DNA of 64,000 nt from UBA6168 sp964573725 (GTDB taxonomy: Bacteria; Bacteroidota; Bacteroidia; Chitinophagales; Saprospiraceae). Numbering within the stretch: position 1 is the first letter of the stretch; every line of letters begins with the position of its first letter. Shown here piece by piece: positions 24,785-33,140 of the stretch. Both the position numbers and the translations under genes were made by a program. The notes beneath the pieces were generated by a model. That model did no database searches and was not told where the DNA came from. It saw only the letters and a program-made list of their open reading frames with translations. The DNA is taken from assembly GCA_964573725.1 (NCBI GenBank), contig CAZNLJ010000008.1, forward strand, positions 1 to 64,000, read 5' to 3'.

Positions 24785-26563
24785 TCAATCCTTTTGCAAG
24801 CGGGAAGTCTGCACCTCGAGGAAGAGTTCGTCGAGTTGCTGGGTATCGATTTCGGAAGGTGCGTCGATCATCATGTCGCGTCCCATATTGTTCTTGGGGA
24901 ACGCGATGAAATCCCGGATGCTGGTTTGTCCGCGCATCACGGCACAAAGGCGGTCGAAGCCGAACGCGATACCGCCGTGGGGAGGCGCCCCGTATTCGAA
25001 AGCACCCAGGAGGAAGCCGAACTGGTTTTCCGCTTGTTCCGGGGTGAAACCCAGCAGCTTGAAGTTTTTTTCCTGGAGGGCCCGGTCATGGATACGGATG
25101 GAGCCGCCGCCGATTTCCACGCCGTTGATGACCAGGTCGTAGGCATTGGCGCGTAAGCCTTTCAGGGTTTCGTGGTCGTCGCTCATCATTTTCCCGGCAT
25201 CCTCCGGCAAGGGGGCGGTGAAAGGGTGGTGCATGGCGAAGAAGCGGCCGGCGTCCTCCTCCCATTCGAGCAGTGGAAAATCCACCACCCAAAGCGGCCG
25301 GAAGTCGCCCGGCTTGAGGAGCCCCATCCGTCGGCCCATTTCGAGCCGCAACTCGCAGAGTTGTTTCCTGGTTTTTTCCGTTTCCCCACTCAAGACGAGG
25401 AGGAGGTCGCCCGGTTTTGCATCGAAGTGCCGAACCCAGGTTTGGAGGTCCTCATCGGAATAGAACTTTCCGACGGAGGATTTGAAGGAGCCATCGGGAT
25501 TGTATTTGACCCAGACCATTCCTTTGGCGCCGACCTGGGGTCTTTTGAGCCATTCGGTGAGATTTTGGAGGTCTTTGTTGGAATAGGCATCCGCCTGTCC
25601 TTCCGCACAGATGCCGACGACCAGTTCCGCCTCGTCGAATACACCGAACCCTTTGCCTTTGGCCAGCTCGTTGAGTTCCCGGAACTCCATACCGAACCGG
25701 GTATCCGGTTTGTCGGAGCCGAATCGGGTCATGGCTTCGTCGTAGCGCATACGGGGGAAGGGGGGCAGTTCCGTTTGGAGGACGGTCCGGAACAGATGGC
25801 GGGTCAAGGCTTCGAAGGTTTGGAGGATATCTTCCCGTGTGACGAAGGCCATTTCGCAGTCTATCTGCGTGAACTCCGGTTGTCGGTCGGCGCGGAGGTC
25901 TTCATCGCGGAAGCATTTGACGATCTGGAAATAGCGGTCCATGCCGGCCACCATGAGGATTTGCTTGAAGGTTTGCGGGGATTGGGGCAGGGCATAGAAT
26001 TGGCCTGGGTTGAGCCGGCTGGGCACGACGAAATCCCGGGCGCCTTCGGGGGTGCTTTTGATGAGGTTGGGGGTCTCGATTTCAAGGAAACCTTCGCCGG
26101 CGAGGAATTTACGGGTTTCGATACCGACCTGGCTGCGGAAGATGATGTTTTGTTGGACGGGAGACCGCCGCAGGTCGAGGTAACGGTATTTCATGCGGAG
26201 GTCGTCGCCGCCGTCGCTTTGGTCCTCGATGGTGAAGGGAGGGGTTTTGGAGGGGTTGAGGACCTGAAGGGATTCGACCTGGATCTCGATGTCACCCGTC
26301 GGTCGGTTGGGGTTCTTGGCACTGCGTTCGCGGACCAGGCCGCTGACGGAGATGACGAACTCCCGACCCAGTTTGCGGGCTTTTTCGCAGAGTTCGGCAT
26401 TGTCCTCCATATTGAAGACGAGTTGGGTGATACCGTACCGGTCCCGGAGGTCGAGGAAGGTCATTCCGCCGAAGTCCCGGCTCGCCTGGACCCAACCTGC
26501 CAACCTGACCGTTAGACCGATATGCTGCATGCGCAGCGCTCCGCAATCATGAGACCTGTACAT
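24785..26563 (-). CDS. aspS: Aspartyl-tRNA synthetase
   Basis: A 592-aa class II synthetase. The N-terminal OB fold begins YRSHDCGALR and carries VRLAGWVQASRDFGGMTFLD. The catalytic core has motif 2 FRDEDLRADRQPEFTQID, the bacterial GAD insertion around residues 290-430, and motif 3 IAFGFDRLCAVMRG. The whole protein matches the bacterial type in length. The ATG at 26563 gives the family-typical N-terminus. Its 3' end is convergent with the M1 peptidase. Confidence 0.97.
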   Translation of the reverse strand: MYRSHDCGALRMQHIGLTVRLAGWVQASRDFGGMTFLDLRDRYGITQLVFNMEDNAELCEKARKLGREFVISVSGLVRERSAKNPNRPTGDIEIQVESLQVLNPSKTPPFTIEDQSDGGDDLRMKYRYLDLRRSPVQQNIIFRSQVGIETRKFLAGEGFLEIETPNLIKSTPEGARDFVVPSRLNPGQFYALPQSPQTFKQILMVAGMDRYFQIVKCFRDEDLRADRQPEFTQIDCEMAFVTREDILQTFEALTRHLFRTVLQTELPPFPRMRYDEAMTRFGSDKPDTRFGMEFRELNELAKGKGFGVFDEAELVVGICAEGQADAYSNKDLQNLTEWLKRPQVGAKGMVWVKYNPDGSFKSSVGKFYSDEDLQTWVRHFDAKPGDLLLVLSGETEKTRKQLCELRLEMGRRMGLLKPGDFRPLWVVDFPLLEWEEDAGRFFAMHHPFTAPLPEDAGKMMSDDHETLKGLRANAYDLVINGVEIGGGSIRIHDRALQEKNFKLLGFTPEQAENQFGFLLGAFEYGAPPHGGIAFGFDRLCAVMRGQTSIRDFIAFPKNNMGRDMMIDAPSEIDTQQLDELFLEVQTSRLQKD

Positions 26564-26688
26564 AAACTGATGATTCTATGAATGAAAGGATGTGCCGGAC
26601 CCGCTTCTTCGTGCCCTGTCCCGCCGGGGCGGCCGCCACCTGGGGAACGGAGGGGTGTCCACGCGGAAGAAAGGACGCGCAAAGGCTG

Positions 26689-26696
26689 CAAAAGTA
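26689..26696 (-). promoter_or_regulatory. -7 box upstream of aspS
   Basis: On the minus strand TACTTTTG followed by C, about 125 bp before the aspS ATG. The remainder of the 406-bp gap 26564-26969 shows no gene. Confidence 0.4.
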
Positions 26697-26969
26697 GGAG
26701 GTTATACGGCAAAAGCGAGGTTCGGTTCTGAAAAAGCCCTCGAATTTTGAATGGGTGGCACGGCCCGGGGCCGGGCTGGTCCGGCGGTACCGGCGAGGAT
26801 CGGGGCTGTCCTTCCATACCGGTGGCCGTGGGTTCGGCACTTGTGGGGCGGGCAGGCCATGCCCGTCACCCCGGTTGGGAAGAACGTCCGGGGATGGATG
26901 GGAAGCCTGCCGCTGGTTCGGCGGGTATCTTGTGTGACACCTGGCGGTGGTCGAAGGGAGTTTTTAGAC

Positions 26970-27263
26970 TCACCGATTGTTTTTTTCCTTTTTCGACCGG
27001 GCATCCCGGAATGATTCCCGCAGCTTGAAGAAAAGGATGAGGAAGGAGAGGCTGAGGGTCAGGCCGTTCGCAAGGATGATGGGCAAATCCCGCCGCAGCA
27101 GGCCATAAGCGAACCAGCAGAGGGTGCCGATGAAGATCAGCAGGAACATGAAGAGGGAGAGGTCTCCGGTGCTGCGGGTCTTCCAGGTTTTGATGACCTG
27201 CGGAACAAAAGCACCGGTCGTGAGGCAGGCGGCGATCATACCGAGGAGGGAGGTGAAGTCCAT
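26970..27263 (-). CDS. SemiSWEET sugar transporter
   Basis: A 97-aa PQ-loop protein with three transmembrane helices. The diagnostic motif is in TTGAFVPQVIKTWKTRSTGD, followed by LFMFLLIFIGTLCWFAYGLL and the third helix ILANGLTLSLSFLILFF, with a basic C-terminal tail. Homologues form homodimers that pass mono- or disaccharides across the inner membrane. It follows the phosphoesterase gene on the same strand after a 99-bp gap that holds a hairpin. Confidence 0.9.
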   Translation of the reverse strand: MDFTSLLGMIAACLTTGAFVPQVIKTWKTRSTGDLSLFMFLLIFIGTLCWFAYGLLRRDLPIILANGLTLSLSFLILFFKLRESFRDARSKKEKNNR

Positions 27264-27305
27264 AGGTGGAGGTGGGCAAATGAATCCAGGGCTGCCGGGT
27301 AGGTT

Positions 27306-27350
27306 GCCGGATGCGGCTGCCGGCAGGTTCCCATGGCAGCGACATCCGGC
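27306..27350 (-). terminator. Imperfect hairpin after the phosphoesterase gene
   Basis: GCCGGATG and GCTGCC pair with GGCAGC and CATCCGGC across a 2x2 internal loop. No T tract follows in either direction, so it may be a weak terminator or an mRNA end stabiliser. Confidence 0.35.
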
Positions 27351-27362
27351 CGGAAGACCCGG

Positions 27363-29048
27363 TCAGCGCTTGATGACCCGGTACCTGCGCAACACCTGTT
27401 GTTGGTGTTTGACGATGGCGAGGTACCGACCCGGTTTGAGATGATTGACCTCGAAAGTTTTCAGGTGTTCGCCGGGTGGCAGGTCGGCCACTTCCATGCG
27501 CATGACTTCCTCGCGGAGGGGGTTGACGAGGCGGATGGTGACGGAACCAGGTTCCCGGAGGGCATATTTGATGGCGAGTTTTCCGCTGCCGGCCTCCGGG
27601 AGGACGAGCGGGCAGTCGTCCCAATCCTCCATCTCCCGGGAATCGTCCGGGGCGGAGGCCACCTGGTCGGCATGATGGCTTCGGGCGGCGAGCATGTCGA
27701 GCGGTTCGACCACCGGTTGGTGGTCGCGGCGCTGGATGACAATGACATCGCCGGTGGGCGGATTCCAGATGGTCAGTCCGACAGGGGCTTTGAAGACATT
27801 GGAGGGGTTGACCTCCCCGACTTCGGGGGCATTGTCCACCTGGACGACCCGGACCTCGATTTTGGACGCATCGGCGAAGATCCAGTTGAAGTGGTTGAAG
27901 CTGCCGCTGGCCCGGGTCCAGGATTTGTCATCATTGTGTTGTCGGAGCGGAGCGCCCCAGCAACCCTCCCCGACGAAGACGGTTCCGGTTTCGTCATCGC
28001 GGAGAAATCCTTCGTCACAACCCTCCCGGTCACCACAGACCCGGATGGGGTAGGTGCTTTTGGCGACATGGGCATCGCATTCCACGGCGAGGTTCATGCC
28101 ATACCGGTAGAATAGCGGTCCCCAGTCCTGGACCAGGTCGTTGCGTTCGGGTTTCCTGGCGGTATGGGGTCGCATGGGGTGGTGATACTGGGCCATCCGC
28201 CAGACGACCTGGGTACCGATGGTCGCCAGGTCCTGTTCGAGCCAATCCTTTTGTGCACCGCCGGCGGCAATCATGGTATTGAGCGTATAAACCCGGAGGA
28301 GGTTGCCACCGAGGGTCAGGGCGTAATAGGCGTCGTCGAATTCCAGCCCGAACATATCCGACAGGACCCGGTTGTCTTCCTCGTGGTTGCCCCGGGTGAC
28401 GACGACCGGGGTCATGCGGCCGTCCGCCGCAATGGTCAGTTGCCAGTCGTCGAGCCATTCCTGCCATTCCAGGGGGGAGCTGCCGCCAGTGAAATCCCCG
28501 CCGAACAATACGCAATGCGGTTTCAGCTTGGCGACGAGCAGGTTGGCATGTTGCCGGGCGGTGCGGTGGTTGCGGGAATCACCTCCGGCAATGATGGACA
28601 AGCGTTGGGAAGGGTTGTCGGGGGCGGTGGTGAAGAACATGCGCCGGCTGGTACCTTCGCTGTCTTTCACCAGGAAGAAGTAGGTCATGTTGGGGCGGAG
28701 CCCGTTGAGCCGGATGAAGTGGTTTTGCATGCCCTTGGCCGCACGGACCTCGTCCGGCCGGACCTGTTGGCCGTACAGGTCCGCATCATCCCCGAAATCG
28801 TTGATGTCCAGCAACAGGACCGGATCGGAACCCGATACCTGGTGCCAGGCGATGGTGGCCTGCCGGCTGGGGTCCTGGCTCCAGACCAGCCGGAATTTCT
28901 CCGCCTTTCCCCAGGAATCGATGGGGATGCACACCGAAAGGGCGTACACCAGGAAGAGGGTGGACAGGGATAGGTATCCGTATGCCGAGCGGTCGGGCAG
29001 CTGGGAGCTTCTTATCATAGACGACGATTGCAAATCCTTTTTCACCAT
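27363..29048 (-). CDS. Secreted purple-acid-phosphatase-like metallophosphoesterase
   Basis: A 561-aa exported protein. The signal peptide includes LSTLFLVYALSVCIP; a start at 29018 (11th codon) is also possible. Residues 55-150 form a fibronectin-like N-domain as in purple acid phosphatases. Metal motifs follow: IAGGDSRN, LFGGDFTGG, TRGNHEEDN, AQYHHPMRPH and ECDAHVAKSTYP. The Tyr ligand of GDxxY and the first His of GHxH are replaced, so metal use may differ from classical enzymes. The C-terminus (REEVMRMEVADLPPGEHL, PGRYLAIVK) resembles a type IX sorting domain. Substrate unknown. Confidence 0.78.
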   Translation of the reverse strand: MVKKDLQSSSMIRSSQLPDRSAYGYLSLSTLFLVYALSVCIPIDSWGKAEKFRLVWSQDPSRQATIAWHQVSGSDPVLLLDINDFGDDADLYGQQVRPDEVRAAKGMQNHFIRLNGLRPNMTYFFLVKDSEGTSRRMFFTTAPDNPSQRLSIIAGGDSRNHRTARQHANLLVAKLKPHCVLFGGDFTGGSSPLEWQEWLDDWQLTIAADGRMTPVVVTRGNHEEDNRVLSDMFGLEFDDAYYALTLGGNLLRVYTLNTMIAAGGAQKDWLEQDLATIGTQVVWRMAQYHHPMRPHTARKPERNDLVQDWGPLFYRYGMNLAVECDAHVAKSTYPIRVCGDREGCDEGFLRDDETGTVFVGEGCWGAPLRQHNDDKSWTRASGSFNHFNWIFADASKIEVRVVQVDNAPEVGEVNPSNVFKAPVGLTIWNPPTGDVIVIQRRDHQPVVEPLDMLAARSHHADQVASAPDDSREMEDWDDCPLVLPEAGSGKLAIKYALREPGSVTIRLVNPLREEVMRMEVADLPPGEHLKTFEVNHLKPGRYLAIVKHQQQVLRRYRVIKR

Positions 29049-29270
29049 ACCAGTTCATAACGAAAGAACGGACGCTATGTTCTGGTCGGGAGGCAGGTCC
29101 TTCAATGAAACGCATAAAAGCCTGCAAATTATATCCTGTGGGAGAAGATTCGTATCTGCGGCGGCGGAATCTTTTTTTGGGGATGCCTTCCTACGGCCGT
29201 GCGGACCTGGATTTCGGCAAAATAAGCATTTCGAAAGGGCGGACAAGGCATCAGATCCCGGTGAGTTGTG

Positions 29271-29278
29271 TAGATTTG
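29271..29278 (+). promoter_or_regulatory. -7 box upstream of glyA
   Basis: TAGATTTG, a full TAnnTTTG match, about 85 bp before the glyA ATG. No TTG at 17-23 bp upstream. Confidence 0.4.
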
Positions 29279-29363
29279 TACCGGCGGGTTCGCGGGTATC
29301 CCGGTCCGGAAGCGCCGGTCCGAAGCCGCCGGAAAAAGGGACCAGGCAAAATCACCTAACGAC

Positions 29364-30656
29364 ATGACGACAGACAAGGTACTTTTCGACATGATCCAGC
29401 GGGAGTTGGAGCGTCAACAGCGGGGAATCGAACTGATCGCCTCGGAAAATTTCACGAGTTCCGCGGTCATGCGGGCCATGGGTTCCTGTCTGACGAACAA
29501 ATACGCGGAGGGCTATCCCGGCAAGCGATATTACGGTGGTTGCGAAGTGGTGGACGAGGTGGAGGAGCTGGCGATTGCGCGGTTGCGGGAGTTGTTCGGC
29601 GCGGCCTATGCGAATGTACAGCCGCACTCCGGGGCGCAGGCGAACGCCGCGGTATTCCTGTCGGTACTGGAACCGGGGGACAAGACGCTGGGCTTGGACC
29701 TGGCGCATGGCGGACATCTTTCGCACGGCTCTCCGGTCAACTTTTCCGGCAAGGTATACCGGCCCTTGTTTTATGGGGTCGAGGAGACGACCGGTACGAT
29801 AGACATGGACAAGGTGGAGGCCCTTGCGCTTCGGGAAAAGCCCCGCTTGATCATCTGCGGGGCATCCGCTTATTCGCGGGATTGGGACTACGCCCGGTTC
29901 CGGGCAATCGCCGATAAGGTCGGGGCCTTGTTGCTGGCCGATATCGCACACCCGGCGGGTTTGATTGCCGCCGGGAAATTGAACGATCCCATGGCCTGGT
30001 GCCATATCGTCACCTCCACCACCCACAAGACCCTTCGGGGGCCGCGTGGCGGAATCATCATGATGGGAGAGAATTTTGACAATCCCTGGGGTCGGGTGAC
30101 GAAAAAAGGGGTGGCCATCAAGATGTCGCAAATCCTCAACAGCGGGGTGTTCCCCGGTACACAGGGGGGACCGTTGGAGCATGTCATCGCCGCCAAGGCG
30201 GTCGCTTTCCAGGAGGCGCTGCAGCCTTCGTTCCGCGAATACGCGGGCCAGGTGATCCGCAATGCGCAGGCCATGGCGAAGGCATTTGTCGAAAAGGGGT
30301 ACCGGATCGTGTCGGGCGGGACGGACAACCATCTCATGCTGATCGACCTGCGCACCAAAGGCGTCACCGGCAAGCAGGCGGAGGAGGCCTTGTCCAGGGT
30401 GGACATCACCGTCAACAAGAACATGGTGCCGTTCGATACGGAATCCCCGTTGGTCACGTCCGGAATCCGGGTAGGGACAGCCGCCATTACGACCCGCGGC
30501 ATGGATGAGGCGGCCTGTCTGAAGGTTGTGGATTGGATGGATGCCGTAATCCAGGGTGGGCAGGATACCGACCTGACCGATGGTATCCGCCGGGAAATCA
30601 ACCAGTTCATGGACCGATACCCGCTGTATGAGCCGACGGCGGCCTTGGTCCCTTGA
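29364..30656 (+). CDS. glyA: Serine hydroxymethyltransferase
   Basis: A 430-aa PLP enzyme that interconverts serine and glycine with tetrahydrofolate. IELIASENFTS at the N-terminus, KYAEGYPGKRYYGGCEVVD, HGSPVNFSGKVY and the PLP-binding Lys near 222 in STTHKTLRGPRGG are all intact. The C-terminal small domain contains SGIRVGTAAITTRGM. Length is normal. ScpA follows 15 bp downstream and is probably co-transcribed. Confidence 0.97.
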   Translation: MTTDKVLFDMIQRELERQQRGIELIASENFTSSAVMRAMGSCLTNKYAEGYPGKRYYGGCEVVDEVEELAIARLRELFGAAYANVQPHSGAQANAAVFLSVLEPGDKTLGLDLAHGGHLSHGSPVNFSGKVYRPLFYGVEETTGTIDMDKVEALALREKPRLIICGASAYSRDWDYARFRAIADKVGALLLADIAHPAGLIAAGKLNDPMAWCHIVTSTTHKTLRGPRGGIIMMGENFDNPWGRVTKKGVAIKMSQILNSGVFPGTQGGPLEHVIAAKAVAFQEALQPSFREYAGQVIRNAQAMAKAFVEKGYRIVSGGTDNHLMLIDLRTKGVTGKQAEEALSRVDITVNKNMVPFDTESPLVTSGIRVGTAAITTRGMDEAACLKVVDWMDAVIQGGQDTDLTDGIRREINQFMDRYPLYEPTAALVP

Positions 30657-30671
30657 CAGGGCCGTCGGGAA

Positions 30672-31496
30672 ATGCCGATCCGGCCGGCCGAAGCCATAGC
30701 CTTGAAGGTGAGCGAATCGACCTACCATATCCATTTGCCCCAGTTCGAAGGGCCCTTCGACCTCCTGCTCTTTTTCATAGAGCGGGACGAGCTGGACATC
30801 AATAACATTCCGATTGCCCGAATAACGGATGATTTCCTGGCCTACATCCGCGACATGGAGGCGCTCGATGTCGACCTGGCCAGCGAATTCATCCTCATGG
30901 CGGCGACCCTGTGCCGCATCAAGGCCAAGATGCTGTTGCCCCGCAAGCCGCTCAACGAGGAGGGGGAAGAGATAGACCCCCGCGAGGAGCTGGTGCAAAG
31001 GCTGCTGGAATACAAGCGCTACAAGAGTATCCTGGAGGATATGCGAAGTTTGGAGGAGGCGCGGTCCCTGCGGGAAACAAGGGGGAACATTTCCCGGGAC
31101 CTGCAGCAGGTCGCCTCGCGGGCGATGGTGGATGTGGAATTGGAACAGCTGACCTTGTTCCGGTTGCTGAAGACATTCGAGCGGGTGATGCGACGCTTGG
31201 AGGAGGGAGGAAAAGCACCGGTCGTCCATACCATCGTCCGATACAATTATACCATCGCCAGCCAGCAGGCGTTCATCCTGTCGGCGGTGGAACCCGGTAG
31301 GAAAACCACTTTCGAAGCGGTGTTCCTGCATCTGGAAAACCGCATCCATGCCATTGTGACTTTCCTCGCCCTGTTGGAATTGCTGAACCTGCAGCAGCTC
31401 ACCCTGCTGCAGGGGGAGGGCTCCAACAACTTCTGGCTGTCATTGCCTGAAGATGAAGGGGCGACCGACCGCCCGGTCGGCGAGGAGGAGGAATGA
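30672..31496 (+). CDS. scpA: Segregation and condensation protein A
   Basis: A 274-aa kleisin subunit of the Smc-ScpAB complex. The N-terminal SMC-head-binding domain starts HLPQFEGPFDLLLFFIERDE, followed by IPIARITDDFLAYI and LASEFILMAATLCRIKAKMLL. The C-terminal winged helix has VTFLALLELLNLQQLTLLQ. The ATG at 30672 adds 12 residues relative to a GTG at 30708; both are possible. No scpB is nearby, which is usual in this phylum. It is convergent with smpB, 14 bp apart. Confidence 0.93.
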   Translation: MPIRPAEAIALKVSESTYHIHLPQFEGPFDLLLFFIERDELDINNIPIARITDDFLAYIRDMEALDVDLASEFILMAATLCRIKAKMLLPRKPLNEEGEEIDPREELVQRLLEYKRYKSILEDMRSLEEARSLRETRGNISRDLQQVASRAMVDVELEQLTLFRLLKTFERVMRRLEEGGKAPVVHTIVRYNYTIASQQAFILSAVEPGRKTTFEAVFLHLENRIHAIVTFLALLELLNLQQLTLLQGEGSNNFWLSLPEDEGATDRPVGEEEE

Positions 31497-31510
31497 GCCT
31501 GCTTCCGGTT

Positions 31511-31981
31511 TCAGGAAAGCCGGGCCTTCCGAAGGCGGTCCAGGTCCCGTTTGGTATCCTTTTCGCGGATGGTTTCCCGTTTGTCGAAGGCTTTCTTTCC
31601 CTGGGCCAGGACGATTTCCACTTTCACCAGGTTACGGTCCGAAAAATACACCCGGTAAGGGACGATGGTCAGCCCTTTCTCTTTGACGCGCCGCTCCAGT
31701 TTCCGCAATTCTGCGGCGTGCAGCAGAAGCTTCCGGTCCCGCCGGGACGCGTGATTCAGGTAACCCGCGTTGTCGTATTCCTTGATGTACAGGTTCTTGA
31801 TGTACAGTTCCCCGTTTTGGAAGAGGCAATAAGCATCCGTCAGGCCGACATGGCCCGTTCGGATGGACTTGATTTCGGAGCCTTTCAGCAGGATGCCCGC
31901 CTCGTATTTGGAGAGGAAGTGGTATTCATGGGCCGCTTTCCGGTTGACTACCTCTTTGGGTTTGTTATTGTTGTGGGACAT
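31511..31981 (-). CDS. smpB: SsrA-binding protein SmpB
   Basis: A 156-aa RNA-binding protein that brings tmRNA to stalled ribosomes. Motifs: NRKAAHEYHFLSKYEAGILL, GSEIKSIRTGHVGLTDAYC, YNHASRRDRKLLLH-like YLNHASRRDRKLLLHAAELR and the C-terminal DKRETIREKDTKRDLDRLRK tail. Complete. The ssrA RNA gene itself was not found in the window. Confidence 0.97.
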   Translation of the reverse strand: MSHNNNKPKEVVNRKAAHEYHFLSKYEAGILLKGSEIKSIRTGHVGLTDAYCLFQNGELYIKNLYIKEYDNAGYLNHASRRDRKLLLHAAELRKLERRVKEKGLTIVPYRVYFSDRNLVKVEIVLAQGKKAFDKRETIREKDTKRDLDRLRKARLS

Positions 31982-32015
31982 AGGGTCGTGGATCGCAGGT
32001 ATTTGTATATCGCAA

Positions 32016-32038
32016 CCGCCAGGCGGTCCGCCAGGCGG
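32016..32038. repeat. Tandem 11-bp palindromic unit
   Basis: CCGCCAGGCGG occurs twice with one base between (32016-32026 and 32028-32038). Each unit can fold alone. It lies between the smpB start and the end of the LysE gene on the same strand and might serve as a terminator for the latter. Confidence 0.4.
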
Positions 32039-32101
32039 GCCTATGCCGCCGGCTTCGGGAAAAACGGCCGGGCCGGGTGCCGTATCGGGCTTAGGATGGA
32101 T

Positions 32102-32737
32102 TCATCCGACCCAGCCCAGGGCCTTGCCGAGCAGATAGAACCCGAACGCCAGCAGGAAGGTTCCCGATAACCGGCGCATACGCAACAGCCAGACCGGTTG
32201 CAGCCAGGGCCGGATCTGCCGGGCCAACCATATCTTCAGCACATCCGTGGTAACGATCGTACCTAACAATCCACCGTAAAAATAGTATGCCGGATCCTCA
32301 CTTCCATCATTTCCAACCAAAGGAATACCGGAGATGCCAATCCAAAACAAGATGGTGAATGGATTGACGGTGTTGACCAGGAAGCCCCGGAGCCATTGCG
32401 CAGGGAACGATCCGGCCACCGACCGCCGCGCTTCCGGCACATGCGGGGGCCGGGGAGCATACAGCAGCAGGCTTCCTCCGAACACGACCAGCATCCCGCC
32501 GCCGCCCCATGCGGCGACGGTCACCAGCTGGTCCATATCCCACCGGGATCCGAGCCATCGCGTTCCCGACCAGGTGGCCAGGATGAACAGCAGGTCGCTG
32601 GTCCATATGCCCGATCCGACCTGCAGGCCGCACCGATACCCGCCCGCCAGGGTCGACTGCAACAGGGTGAACAGGATCGGACCGGCCAACAGGGCGAGCG
32701 CCCACCCCAACTCCACCCCCTTCCATAAGTTTTCCAT
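32102..32737 (-). CDS. LysE/RhtB-family amino-acid exporter
   Basis: A 211-aa inner-membrane protein with six predicted helices. The N-terminal LGWALALLAGPILFTLLQST and the GLQVGSGIWTSDLLFILA helix correspond to the conserved LysE glycine- and proline-rich segments, and the later VNTVNPFTILFWIGISGIPL resembles the NPKxxLFW motif. The exported substrate cannot be inferred. The smpB start is 120 bp downstream on the same strand. Confidence 0.85.
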   Translation of the reverse strand: MENLWKGVELGWALALLAGPILFTLLQSTLAGGYRCGLQVGSGIWTSDLLFILATWSGTRWLGSRWDMDQLVTVAAWGGGGMLVVFGGSLLLYAPRPPHVPEARRSVAGSFPAQWLRGFLVNTVNPFTILFWIGISGIPLVGNDGSEDPAYYFYGGLLGTIVTTDVLKIWLARQIRPWLQPVWLLRMRRLSGTFLLAFGFYLLGKALGWVG

Positions 32738-32945
32738 AGGCCTTTTTCAGGTACTTGTCCGATGGTAACCATCGCCCGCCGGTATGCCGGAACCGGGGTT
32801 CCGATTCATTTTCCAGGAAAGCGGAAATCTGTTGATAAAAACTTACAACGCAAGGAACACCGATGTTTCCGGGATGATACGAGGGCGTGGACGATAAACA
32901 TGATTGTTTTATGGCATGTTTTTGGATGTCAATAGGTTCCCATTC

Positions 32946-32974
32946 TTGTTATCTCGCCTAAAGCCTTAATTTTG
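32946..32974 (+). promoter_or_regulatory. rpoN promoter in an AT-rich upstream region
   Basis: TTG at 32946-32948 and TAATTTTG at 32967-32974, separated by 18 bp, within the spacing known for Bacteroidota. The leader would be about 160 nt and strongly AT-rich (32985-33075), in contrast to the rest of the window. Confidence 0.6.
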
Positions 32975-33140
32975 TTGATGTATTAAATTTTTTGTCAAAT
33001 TAAGGAAACAAAATAAAAAAGAATACGATTCTTCAATGAACTGGATTTTGTGATTTTTTTACAGTTATTTTGAAAAAAAATCACCTGATTTCCGGCACGC
33101 TTGCCCTGGATAATCAATACAAGGTACAAACTGGTCGATA

